Assembly (NCBI GenBank): GCA_003427395.1
Contig: BFEA01000054.1
Location: 274,696-302,008, forward strand
Length of the DNA: 27,313 nucleotides
Source of the DNA: Chara braunii
Lineage: Eukaryota > Streptophyta > Charophyceae > Charales > Characeae
Direction: 5' to 3'
Shown here one piece after another: positions 8,914-18,240 of this stretch. The first letter of the stretch is position 1. Each line of letters begins with the position of its first letter. The notes beneath the pieces were generated by a model. That model ran no database searches. It was not told the origin of the DNA and worked only from the letters and a program-made list of their open reading frames with translations. The position numbers and the translations under genes were made by a program.

Positions 8914-9587
8914 ACGATGCTGGCTGGTGCTAGGGTTTGGTCGCGCTGCCCTGTAACCCGAATTTGGTGGGGGCATGACGCCTTGTAGAGAAATTTGGGC
9001 AAGGCATTCAGAGGCCATCCATGAAGCTACCAGCAGGACGACGTTGACCGGAGCCAAGGCGGGTCGTGCTGCTTTGTAAACTGCCATGGGGGGGTGTGAG
9101 GCCTCGTAGAGTCCTGGTTTGAGGACAGGTGGTGAAGGTGGGTGCTGGTTGATCGGATAGCACTTAGGTTGTTTTGGCTATATGATGTTTGGAGCTTTAC
9201 TGAAGTAGCCCTAATTTCTACTTTTCGCAAAAACAAAAAACGAACACCCTTGTCATCCCTTGTTGACTGAAGAATTTCCCAAGATTCTGACGGTTCCCGG
9301 CAATTTATCCGAAGCTGCACTGAAGCTGCGATATTCAGAGATCTGCAGCTGTTCGATGCCAGAACGATGCTGGTCGGAGCTGGGGTCCTGCCCTGTAACC
9401 TCCTCTACATGGGGGAGGAAGACCTGGTAGAGAGATCTGGGGATGCTATGCGAGAGATCTGGGGATGCTATGCGAAGGGCATCCCAAGGGACAGCTGGGG
9501 GTCACTGACAGGATGACGGGGGCCGGAGCTGGAGCGAGTCGTGTAGCTCTGTAACCTAGCAGGTAGGGGGTGTGAGGCCTGGATGAG
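8914..9587. repeat. Four diverged copies of a ~75-bp unit
   Basis: Copies lie at 8914-8990, 9038-9111, 9364-9432 and 9513-9587. Each begins with an ACGATGCTGG or GACG.TGACCGG-like word, has a central CTGTAACC or related word (TTGTAAAC in copy 2), and ends in GGCCTCGTAGAG or a variant. Copies pair as two dimers about 450 bp apart, so a dimer was probably duplicated. Inside the second dimer is an exact 22-bp direct duplication at 9430-9451 and 9452-9473. Minus-strand frames across the block are by-products of the repeat. Confidence 0.75.
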
Positions 9588-9850
9588 CCTGGCCGAAAAT
9601 AGGACAGTTTTGGTGAGCTCTGTTTGGATCTGCTGGACCCAAATCTAAATTGTATTGGACTCGAAAGATAGCACGCGTACATTCATGATGAGGGTATGAG
9701 GGTACATTGTACTTGGGTGATGAGTCTGAAGACAATAGAGCTCAGGAGAACACAGTCAGTAGCAATGACAAAGTTGGGATTAGTTTCAGGAGCAGGAAGA
9801 TATTGAGGAATGCAAAAAGCAAATAGTGTTTCTCACTGACGCAGGGGATG

Positions 9851-9961
9851 CTACCTTCTTTCCCCGAATAGAACGTATGGTCATTATCACCGTATCTAGA
9901 CTGGAAGTTTCCCCAAAGACAGCTTTAATGATCGTACGTTCTATTCGGGGGACGACAGTAG
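9851..9961. mobile_element. Palindromic MITE, family A, copy 1
   Basis: A 111-bp element whose ends are inverted: the left arm CTACCTTCTTTCCCCGAATA and the right arm read back as CTACTGTCGTCCCCCGAATA, both continuing with GAACGTA. The middle contains GTATCTAGAC. It shares ends and middle with copies at 24978 and 26815. A target duplication is unclear (AT flanks both ends, possibly as part of the palindrome). No transposase is encoded, so it would need one supplied in trans. Confidence 0.8.
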
Positions 9962-10439
9962 CATATGTCAGAGCTGACGAAAGGAAGACTTATCGCACTG
10001 CACCAACTTCCTGACCAACCTCAGGGTTCCCTAACCCCTTCCCTCACACAATCTGTGAACTATGGTATGGGATGGGATAGAAGAGGTCTGTGTGTAAAAT
10101 GGCATGAACCCTCCTTCCCCACCTGCTTTGCAGTCTACGCCTGTTGATGAAAGTGTGGTTTTCGCTGTGTTTTCAAATCTGACCAGCTGTCAAATGAACT
10201 AGGACAGGGTTGGTGTGAAGAAGTGTTCTGTAGCCTCTAGTTGAAGGTGATAGGCCATTTCTATTTCTATGTTGCACCCCTAAGGAGCAGTGTCACTCAA
10301 AAAGGGATGATTACCCCGGTTGTCAGCAGGTGATGCAGCCCACCAATTGACGTAGCCTCAGCAGACAATGATGGCAGACGTAAACCCTGGGGCCTCACCA
10401 GGGCTGGAGGCTGCCCCAAAACGAGGAGGTCTGAATTTT
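9962..10439. other. Non-coding stretch, no gene seen
   Basis: Two short plus-strand frames overlap here; they show neither biased composition nor a known motif. No repeats longer than about 20 bp were noticed. Confidence 0.5.
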
Positions 10440-10614
10440 TTTTATAATAAAAACCACCAGTGCGTTTCCCAGCCATTTTCCTCCGACATGGCTGCATGCG
10501 CATTGGAAATTTTGGGGGGTTTCTTTTTATTAAAACCACCAGTGCGTTTCCCAGCCATTTTCCTCCGACATGGCTGCATGCGCGTTGCAAATTTCGGGGG
10601 TCCGCCTACCGAGC
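10440..10614. repeat. 82-bp tandem duplication
   Basis: Copy 1 starts at 10451 and copy 2 at 10533. About 52 bp from AAACCACCAGTGCGTTTCCC to GGCTGCATGCGC are identical, and the remainder, including a G-run, is diverged. It produces similar short open frames on both strands that I do not regard as genes. Confidence 0.85.
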
Positions 10615-10762
10615 AAAATGGCTGGGGGCACCAGTCGAAAGAAGGTCCGTAACGGTTTGTTTTTACTTGGTGTTCAGTGCGTCACAATGCTCGACAAGGG
10701 AAGGGTCAAAAGTACTGGTGGTTTAGGGGAGAAAAAGACAGCCAGAGTAAGCCTCACTCCTG

Positions 10763-10998
10763 ACCAAGCCACAGAAAAAGAAAAAGACAGCCAGAGTAAG
10801 CCGCACTTCGTCCCTTGGCACCGCCACGTTGTACTATGTGGGCTGGGCGGTATCATGTGCCATGGGTGAAACTATGTGCGCTGGGCTGTGGCATGTGGAC
10901 TGGGATCTACCGTGCGGGGTGGGCCATACTATGCGGACTGGATGGTACGAACACACACAGCCACAGAAAAAAATAGACACACAGCCAAAAAAAAAAAG
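10763..10998. repeat. Tandem unit A with 19-bp minisatellite and A-rich tail
   Basis: It begins ACCAAGCCACAGAAAAAG and contains about six imperfect copies of a 19-bp motif (type GGTACTATGTGGACTGGGT) at 10834-10947. It ends in a CACACA/CCACAG stretch and an 11-A tail. It matches 14788-15022 over its whole length with roughly 10% differences by eye. The LINE at 11003-14740 separates the two units. Confidence 0.85.
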
Positions 10999-11002
10999 TA
11001 GT

Positions 11003-11379
11003 AAAGAAGAGGAAAAACGCGCAAACTGCAGGAACAAAGCAGAACTTAGTGAAAAGAGACCAACTGCGCCGACGGGTTAGCTCATGACGGGAGCGTGGTA
11101 CGGGCGCTATATCGGGGAACAGGTCAACGTAGGTGACGTCAACTGGGCCAAAGTGGTAAGCGTTGTCGGGCGCGACGCACGACGACTGGTAACGTAATCC
11201 GGGACGCAAGTGGAGAGTGCCTACGGACGCGACGACGGGGATCGTGCTAGTGTGGAGGAGTGGGGCTATGGGAGGGGCTTAACGGCGCGGAACTCGCAGG
11301 TCCCGCGCATCGACATACAACATAGCCATCATTGGGGGGCTGGAAGGTGTGATTGGGGTTAGAGTCGGCGACAGGCATT
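11003..11379. other. GC-rich segment before the LINE RT, unassigned
   Basis: About 370 bp, clearly richer in G+C and CpG than its surroundings, with one TGACGTCA palindrome at about 11142. There is an open stretch in the RT frame from about 11197 to 11360, but it lacks any LINE endonuclease or ORF1 motif. It may be LINE 5' untranslated sequence or a separate fragment. Confidence 0.4.
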
Positions 11380-12594
11380 GTTACTCTGCAATATAAGAAG
11401 GGAGACCCAAGGGATATTAAAAATTACAGACCAATTACACTGTTCACCCTTACTCACAAGATTGTGGCTAAAGCATTAGCTAACCGTCTCAGGAAAGTTA
11501 CAGAAGGTTGTTTTCACATAGATCAAACAGGTTTCATTCCGGGAATATTTATTTTGGATAATGTTATGACTTAATCAGAATCAGTAAGGTACATTACGGA
11601 TAAGAGGATAAACGCAGCGATTCTCTTATTCGACTTCCAAAAAGCATCCGATCAAGTCAACTGGAACTTTCTACAGCAATGTATGGAGAAGATGGGTATG
11701 GGTCCTAACTTTCGTAAATGGATTCAAGCACTGTATAATGACGCACACGAGCAGGTCCAAGTTAATGGTCACCTCTCGGATCGGTATAAAATAACGAGGT
11801 CGGTGAGGCAAGGGGATCCTTTAGCGGCTCCTATTTTCTTGTTTATAATGGAAGCGATTGCCTCGTTCCTTAGGAAAGACCCTTCGATAGACCGTCTGAT
11901 TGCTCATCCGAATCAGTAGGGACGCGTCACACATTTACCAACAACAATACTATTTGCGGACGATCTCACGATACTAATCAGAGCAACGGACTCTTCATTT
12001 CAAGCGCTTACGAGAGCAATGGCAGCATTCCAGCTGGCATCGGAGATGAGAATCAATTGGCCGAAGACGCTGGGGTGGTGGCTATCACATGATGACCAAC
12101 AACCACAATATCAGCCACATAATTATGGAGGGATGACTTGGTTACTGCCGGATCAGGCAATGAGATACTTGGGGATCAGAATGTCGGACACAGGTCCCCA
12201 CCACTCCATGGCACCAGAATAAATGACAAAAATGCTATTAAAGCTAGCGTCGTGGTCGGAAATACATACCTCACTGTTCGGGAGGGCACTAGCCATAAAT
12301 GCTTCTATCTTCTCTATGTTATGGTATGTGGGAACAATATGGTCACCACCTGCATATACACTACAAAAACTGAGGAGGGTGGCGGCAACATATTTGTGGA
12401 CAGCAAATCCAACGAGATCCAACTTTATATCTAAGGTAGCATGGAACCAAGTTATTCAATCAAAGGATAAAGGAGGACTGGGAGTCTTGCATCCGGGCCG
12501 CCAATAGATAAGGGCACTCCAAACTAAGTGGATCATTAAGTTGTTAACACAACCTCACCTTAGGTGGGTCCCATTGGTACTCGACCACATATGA
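11380..12594 (+). pseudogene. LINE reverse transcriptase domain, broken by stops
   Basis: The RT would copy LINE RNA at a nicked chromosomal target. Blocks in one frame are KKGDPRDIKNYRPITL near 11396, ALANRLRKV, DQTGFIPG near 11521, the A motif FDFQKASDQVNW near 11629, VRQGDPLAAPIFLF near 11800, the catalytic FADD at 11953-11964, and a downstream MRYLGI block near 12160. The A-motif first Asp (11632) and the FADD pair are retained. Stops at 11572 (TAA), 11917 (TAG), 12220 (TAA), 12505 (TAG) and 12592 (TGA) interrupt this one frame without shifting it. The N-terminal endonuclease expected in plant L1-like elements is not visible. Confidence 0.9.
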
Positions 12595-14193
12595 CAGATG
12601 GCCAGATATAAAACGCCTTCCAATATGAAGGGTACATTTTGGCAATTCTGCAAGGGTTGGACCAAGAAGGATAGAACGGGGAAACGAGTAGCGGATGAAG
12701 ACGCAACGAGGGGTACATATTGGGCTCAATTGCTCAAAATATGGGCGGAGGTCTTCCCGGCAAGAGTAAGACAACCGAAAACGAAGGATGAAGTGCTTAG
12801 ACAACCGCTTTTTTGTAATCCATGGTTAAAAGACTCTCAAGAAAGACCTAGAACACTAACAGCAAAGGACGCCAAGTGGGGGAAGTGGTTAGAGCATGGG
12901 GTATGGCAGGTAAAACATCTCTGGTCAGACAGCAAGGGGAGATGGAAAACAGGGAGGGAGCTGAGGGAGGAAATGAAGGGCTGTCACAGACTAACTGAAA
13001 ACCTGAATGACATTCTCGTCTCGATCCCAGATGAGTGGACAAGGATATTGAAGGAATCAGACAAATGGAGATGGGGGGATTGGGCAACAATAACCTCTAC
13101 TAATGAACCGGAGGCAGCCTTTCGCATAGGACAAGAGGTTGGACCTTCTAACCACAGAGTGGAAGCAGATATGTACACAATACTATCTTCAGGAGTCACG
13201 GTCGGTATTTTGAATAAGGAGTCGCGGGTTTCGATCGCCATCAAGAAAAGCACCTTAAGAAAGGTCTGAGTGGTGGAGAATGATGATTTTACGATATTTG
13301 AGCCACTGACAGCCATTCGGGATCTGGAAATCGATCCAGCAGAGTGGGCATGGAACATCAAGGGAAGCTTGTCAAGAGTAACTAGGAAAATTAATATACT
13401 TCAGTACACCGCTAAATTGGGCTACCGTCTAAGGGGGAGATCATGTCATTTGCATCACATGTTGGTAATAAGATGGGAGAAGAGAGTGGGTATACCAAGG
13501 GAACAGGTAGAAACAATAGGTTACCATGGTCATTTTTGCACAGTATCAGATTGGCCAAAGTCAAGAGCATGCATGGCTCATCTTTCATCTAGCACTCCCA
13601 ATCAATGTCTGGCTGTTTGATAAGCGAAACAGGCTCAATAGGAACGACGCAGATCAAGACTGTGTTATGTGTAAGGGACGCTTTCCGGAAACTCTGGTCC
13701 ATTGCTTGCTCCATTGCCCGGAAGCAGAACATCTCTGGTCCCTAGCTCGTTCATTATGGATACACACTACGGAGGTCCCCTTCCACAAAACAGAAAACTA
13801 ATATTGACAGGAAGTGAGGTGCCTAAGGGATGGCGGGCAAGACACAAATTTATCTTTCAGCTTCTGAGACAGTACACTTTATGGACAATCTAGAAACGAA
13901 GATGTCAGCAGGTGGTGGGCAAGATTCCAATGACTACAATGGAAGCCAAGGCAATGCTCTATAGCCTGTTGGAGACGGAGATTAGGGCGTTGTGGAGAAG
14001 AACAAAGAAACAAGTGGCTCTTAACCCAGAAAGGGCAAAGGATACCTTAACCAAATTCCAGAAAAGGGTACTAGCCCAAGGCAAAGTTGCGACTATGGAA
14101 GAAGAGAGACTTATCTTCCATTGGTTCAAAGAGGAGCGCCAGGAGGAGACTATAGATGATCAACCTTTGACACAAGAACTGAGTCTGCCATAA
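12595..14193 (+). pseudogene. LINE ORF2 C-terminal region with zinc-finger, broken
   Basis: It continues the RT frame: 12598-13266 is open, TGA lies at 13267, and 13270-13560 continues. The frame then shifts by one and runs 13526-13801, returns near 13800, and after TAG 13891 continues to TAA at 14191. The shifted part carries CVMCKGRFPE followed by LVHCLLHCPEAEHLW at about 13661-13740, matching the zinc-finger C-x2-C...H...C that ends many plant LINE RT proteins. The last 93 residues are charged and helical (ALWRRTKKQVALNPERAK), a tail I recognise only as LINE-like. Two frameshifts and two stops make it non-functional. Confidence 0.75.
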
Positions 14194-14740
14194 GAATTAA
14201 GTGAGGCAAGGCAAGGAACGGTAAGTGAAGGGGATAGTAAGGTACAACGAATATGGGTTATGGGTTCGAAAGACAACATTAGGGGAGAAATGGAAGTTTA
14301 GGACAGAGGGAGGAGAGAACCTACAGTTGAGGGTTTAGGGTTTAGGGTCTGGTCAGAATTAGGGCAAATAGGGTTCAGAATAACAGACTTTTCATGTGGC
14401 TCACATGGGAGATTTACAGTTTACACAAAATTGGCAGCTTTGGCAGCTTCTAGGACCTTTCTTGCTAGTCATGCTTTATACGACAGGTTTTCACGGTAGA
14501 CCTGAGAGGAAAGGATGAAGCAGGGCAAGCTGACAGTTAATCCTCCACGATGCTGGAGCATTCAATGCTGGTCAGGGGTCCTTCGTCCGAACGCAAGGAA
14601 GCGTGGGTGAGTACTTATGATGTATCCTTTTCTTCTGACTTGCCGGTGGAATAGGAACCGGACTGATGCTCCCCAGAATGGAAATGGAGCCAGGTCCATA
14701 AGGGCCTGTTTTTTGTTATAAAAAAAAACAAAAAAAAAAA
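14194..14740 (+). other. LINE 3' untranslated region and A-rich tail
   Basis: No coding frame. It includes GAGGGTTTAGGGTTTAGGGTC at about 14329-14351 (two to three plant telomere-type repeats) and ends in ATAAAAAAAAACAAAAAAAAAAA at 14718-14740, which I take as the retrotransposition tail. Confidence 0.55.
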
Positions 14741-14787
14741 GTAGTCAGGCACAACTTCGCCTTTGGCATAACTGTGGCACTATATCG

Positions 14788-15022
14788 ACCAAGCCACAGA
14801 AAAAAAAAAAGACAGCCAGAGTAAGTCGCACTTCATCCCTTGGCACCGCCACGCTGTACTATGTGGGCTGGGCGGTATGATGTGCCATGGGTGAAACTAT
14901 GTGCGCTGGGCTGTGCCATGCAGACTGGGATGTACCCTGCGGGGCGGGCCATACTATGTGGACTGGATGGTACGAACACACACAACCACAGAAAAAAATA
15001 GACACACCGCCACAAAAAAAAA
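14788..15022. repeat. Tandem unit B with 19-bp minisatellite and A-rich tail
   Basis: This is the second copy of the unit at 10763. The 19-bp motif repeats at 14858-14971 and the unit closes with CACACAACCACAG and A-runs. CATAACTGTGGCACTATAT precedes it and CATAACTATGGCGCTATAT follows it, so the true tandem period is near 282 bp once the LINE is taken out. A plus-strand frame crossing it and the N gap is not a gene. Confidence 0.85.
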
Positions 15023-15123
15023 TGTTCTCACATAACTATGGCGCTATATGGGCCACAGGCAGTATTATACCACCTCAGTACACCCAGGCTTGGCACAACT
15101 ACGGCACCATGAGACCACAATGG

Positions 15124-15190
15124 CTGGAGGCGCCTTACTGCACACCAGGCTTTTCTGAATCGCCAGCGTCGCTGGCTGGCGCCTCCACCG
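15124..15190. repeat. Hairpin-forming inverted repeat
   Basis: TGGAGGCGCC near 15124 and GGCGCCTCCA near 15179 are perfect 10-bp inverted copies. Between them GCCAGCGTCGCTGGC forms a smaller stem. The role is unknown. Confidence 0.6.
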
Positions 15191-15261
15191 GTAGACCGAG
15201 CCATTGCTACAGTGCAGTGGGGACGAGTTGCTTTTTTCTGCAAGGCTCGGGCCATGTACTG

Positions 15262-15304
15262 GGGGATTATATGGCCTGGGTGATGCTACGTGGGTTGGAT
15301 GGTA
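15262..15304. repeat. 19-bp minisatellite running into assembly gap
   Basis: GATTATATGGCCTGGGT and GATGCTACGTGGGTTGGAT are two further copies of the 19-bp motif. The array is cut by the run of N, so its real length is unknown. Confidence 0.7.
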
Positions 15305-15644
15305 NNNNNNNNNNNNNNNNNNNNNNNNNNNNNNNNNNNNNNNNNNNNNNNNNNNNNNNNNNNNNNNNNNNNNNNNNNNNNNNNNNNNNNNNNNNNNNNN
15401 NNNNNNNNNNNNNNNNNNNNNNNNNNNNNNNNNNNNNNNNNNNNNNNNNNNNNNNNNNNNNNNNNNNNNNNNNNNNNNNNNNNNNNNNNNNNNNNNNNNN
15501 NNNNNNNNNNNNNNNNNNNNNNNNNNNNNNNNNNNNNNNNNNNNNNNNNNNNNNNNNNNNNNNNNNNNNNNNNNNNNNNNNNNNNNNNNNNNNNNNNNNN
15601 NNNNNNNNNNNNNNNNNNNNNNNNNNNNNNNNNNNNNNNNNNNN
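15305..15644. other. Assembly gap (340 N)
   Basis: Unknown bases, flanked on the left by minisatellite and on the right by a 22-T run at 15645-15666. A collapsed or unreadable repeat is the likely cause. Open frames drawn across it are meaningless. Confidence 1.
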
Positions 15645-15689
15645 TTTTTTTTTTTTTTTTTTTTTTCGTGCCTGCTTATGCCACGGCCG

Positions 15690-15780
15690 CGCTGTCTAGG
15701 CCACACCCATGGCTGGGCCATGGCCGAGATGTCTTGGCCACGCCCATGGCTGGGCCACAGCCGAGATGTCTAGGCCATGG
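15690..15780. repeat. 37-bp tandem repeat (about 2.4 copies)
   Basis: The unit TCTAGGCCACACCCATGGCT plus GGGCCATGGCCGAGATG is repeated twice with few changes and then partially. It is rich in GGCC and CCATGG. Confidence 0.85.
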
Positions 15781-15844
15781 CTAGGTTGGAACGGAGTCTG
15801 AAAGGGGAGGGCAGGGAGTAGAGCAAAATTTTGAACAACACATT

Positions 15845-16140
15845 AAAGGCATGGTGCATTTACTCAGGAAATCGGGCAACATACAGAGGAAGTCAAGAAA
15901 AGATCGAGCAGCACAATGAAGGCATGGTGCATTTGCTCAGGAAATCGGGCAACATACATCACTAACTCACGCGGATGCTCACATGCAGAACCATGGGAAT
16001 TGGGCCGCTTTGATTTTCAATCGTGGGAAAGAACCACAACCAGGAACATGGCTACATACACCAAAGGTGTGGCCCACTCCAGTTACAGAATTGCGGGAAA
16101 GAACCTTTACCAGAAAACGGGGTGAATACATGACTATGTA
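15845..16140. repeat. ~74-bp diverged tandem repeat
   Basis: AAGGCATGGTGCATTT..CTC recurs at 15845 and 15919 with nearly identical 40-bp cores (GGAAATCGGGCAACATACA). Two more distant copies with GGGAAAGAACC and ACATAC words follow at about 16024 and 16097. Confidence 0.65.
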
Positions 16141-16570
16141 TGCCCACTAACGAAGGGACATATGTTGAGGCACGTTCTGGCTGACAGATACTACCCGATT
16201 GAACGGAGGCCCACAGTCAGACAATGATAACAATGATGACGTCACCACTATCTTTCACCGAATATAGAGGATGCAGCATGGGAAGCACCGTTGAGCCCAT
16301 ACCCCACTCGAAGTGGGGTATCGAGTTCAATGGACGATGGGGAGGGTAGGGGGCTTTGTATTCCCGTGCAGGGATTTTTCACCACCTTTCTCGAAGTGGG
16401 TATCGAGTTCCATGAACCTAGACAGCTCGGCCGTGGCAGGCGCGAAAAAAAAAAATATATATATATATACCGAATTACTTTTTTCTTGTTTTCTTGCGCT
16501 CTGATATTCATTTGACGATATTTACTCCAACGTTGCTAGCTCTCTGCTTTTGTAGATGATGCGGCGAGCG
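16141..16570. other. Non-coding stretch with short direct repeat, no gene seen
   Basis: CTCGAAGTGGG.TATCGAGTTC occurs at about 16308 and 16391. A10 and an (AT)n tract lie at 16446-16470. CGCTCTGATATTCAT near 16497 recurs near 17473, in both cases followed by TGACGATAT, so an older segment was duplicated about 970 bp apart. Another TGACGTCA lies near 16237. Confidence 0.55.
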
Positions 16571-16714
16571 TCGGGCCTGTACTAGCAGGCTCTTCTTTGG
16601 TTATGGTTGAAAATATTTTCCTAGTTCTCTTGCTACCATTTCTCGGGCCTGTACTAGCAGGCTCTTCTTTGGTTATGGTTGAAAATATTTTCCTAGTTCT
16701 CTTGCTACCATTTC
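16571..16714. repeat. Perfect 72-bp tandem duplication
   Basis: 16571-16642 and 16643-16714 appear identical, beginning TCGGGCCTGTACTAGCAGGC. Identity implies a recent event or an assembly duplication. A plus-strand frame crosses it and repeats MVENIFLVLLLPFL, hydrophobic but with no other sign of being a gene. Confidence 0.9.
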
Positions 16715-16837
16715 TCCTTTTTTTGCTTTATTCTTCCCCATTTATCGGGTATTTCGTTTTGCAGACCTCCTGTATGGTTCCGTGTTTTTACAATGGATAT
16801 AGTCAAATTTGTTTTGGTAACCTTGTCTGCATCCCCG

Positions 16838-17220
16838 TTGGTTTGGTCCCGTTGTTCGGTCTATTTCGGCGAGCGTAGCAGTGCTTTCATGTGCGACCAG
16901 TCATCCGGGTTCTCTTTTATTGTTTTGGCATCCTAGTTGGTTGCTTCCCGTTGTTCGGCCCGTGTGAGGGGGCAGTGCTTTCATGCAGGAACCGTCGTCT
17001 GGGATTGTCTTTTATGTTTTTTGTCCCAGTAAGAATGGTTTACAAATGGGAATACCCACGTCTTGATGACGAACAAGGCCATCCGCTGCATATAGATATG
17101 TAATCTGGGATTTTTCTTTTTTTGCAGACAAGAGTTTTGTCCTGGGTGGTCTTGTCCTGTCGTTTGGCCTGTGAAGGAGGGGCGGTGCTCGCATGTGGGA
17201 CTTATCTAGGATCCGTTTTT
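16838..17220. repeat. Three diverged ~115-bp units
   Basis: Units share GTTCGG or GTTTGGCC.GTG, then a GGGGCGGTGCTTTCATG-like word, then a GGGAT or GGGTT word and TTCTTTTAT. They begin at about 16838, 16932 and 17145. Copies are well diverged. No coding function is supported. Confidence 0.5.
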
Positions 17221-17780
17221 GGTGCTATTGCTTGTTGCCCCCTGTTTTGTTGTATTTGGCTGTTCCCTTCCTCTTTTCTTTGCCTCTTTGCCCTTTGGCT
17301 GTGTGCAAGTGGGTCGATATGACACACAGGGGGTGGGGGCAGCTGCTGCTCAACCTAAATCCACGTGGGCGGCCTTGTACGCAAGAGGTTCTGAACAGGG
17401 GGAGTTGTAAGAAAGAAGTTAAAAAAACGAATTATAATTTTCTTGTTTTCTTCTGTTCATTTTTTGCCTTTGCGCTCTGATATTCATGTGACGATATATA
17501 TAAATCGCAGATGAGGAAAAAAAATAAAAATTCGAAGGAGCAAAAAAAAAAAAAGAAAAAAAAAAAAAAAACACATCCCACCTCCCATTTTTGCCAATTA
17601 TCGAACCGGTAGGCTGTAGAACGCACAATTTACTGTTTTTCTTGCAGAGTCGAACTGGTCTTCCCCCAAGCTTGCAGTGGACTGTTATTCCTGCCAATTC
17701 GAAACAGTGCAGCGGTCACAGGCGCAGTTGTCTCAAAAAAAGAACACATGGCCAATATCAGGCACACCTCTGCCCTTGCT
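17221..17780. other. Non-coding stretch, no gene seen
   Basis: T/C-rich on the left; A-runs at 17514-17570 within a purine-rich tract. 17417-17500 repeats a segment near 16470-16520. Short frames on both strands reflect the homopolymers. Confidence 0.5.
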
Positions 17781-17789
17781 ACAGCCAGG

Positions 17790-18225
17790 CGGTATTACGT
17801 GGGCTGAGTGGTATTATGTAGCCTGGGTGATACTATGTGGGTTGGGTCATACTTCGTGGGGTGGGTCATACCATTTGTAGCAGATGGTACTAAGTGAGGC
17901 AGGTCATACTCCGTGGACTGGGGGGTACTATGTGGGCATGTGATATTAGAATACCTGGATAATACTGAGCAGGTTGGTTCACACCACGTGGACTGGGTGG
18001 TACTATGTGAACTGAGTGGTACTATGTGGACTGGACGGTACTATGTGGGTCAGTACTACTATGTGGGGGTGGGTCAGAGTATGCCGACTGGATGGCACTA
18101 TGTGTGCTGGCGGGTGCAGTGTGTGCAAGGTGGGTGATGCTACTTCGGCTACGTGGTGCAAACAACACCCCCCCCCCCTCCACACACACACAAAAAAAAA
18201 AAACAGAAAACAAAAAAAAAAAAAA
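17790..18225. repeat. 19-bp minisatellite, largest array, with CA/A-rich tail
   Basis: About 18 imperfect copies of the 19-bp unit run from 17790 to 18145; the clearest are GGTACTATGTGAACTGAGT and GGTACTATGTGGACTGGAC near 18000-18040. It ends in a C-run, CACACACACA and A-runs (18170-18225), the same composite arrangement as the units at 10763 and 14788. I see no function. Confidence 0.85.
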
Positions 18226-18240
18226 GTTAGAAAAACGATA

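Larger units (their letters stand above)
11003..14740 (+). mobile_element. Non-LTR (LINE) retrotransposon, decayed
   Basis: RT and C-terminal LINE sequence occupy 11380-14193, followed by about 530 bp of 3' untranslated region and an A-rich tail at 14720-14740. AAAAAAAAAAAGTAGT occurs on both sides (10987-11002 and 14730-14745), a possible target duplication, though the A part is ambiguous with the tail. The sequence after the tail resembles what follows the next tandem unit at 15023, which supports insertion at the A-tail of unit A. The 370 bp before the RT are GC-rich with no recognisable endonuclease, so the element is internally deleted or truncated. Confidence 0.75.

Noticed and set aside
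14887-15784. Frames spanning the N gap
   Set aside because: They exist only because unknown bases contain no stop codons.
11142-16244. TGACGTCA palindromes near 11142 and 16237 as regulatory sites
   Set aside because: Eight-base matches to bZIP sites are expected by chance at this rate, and no gene lies downstream.
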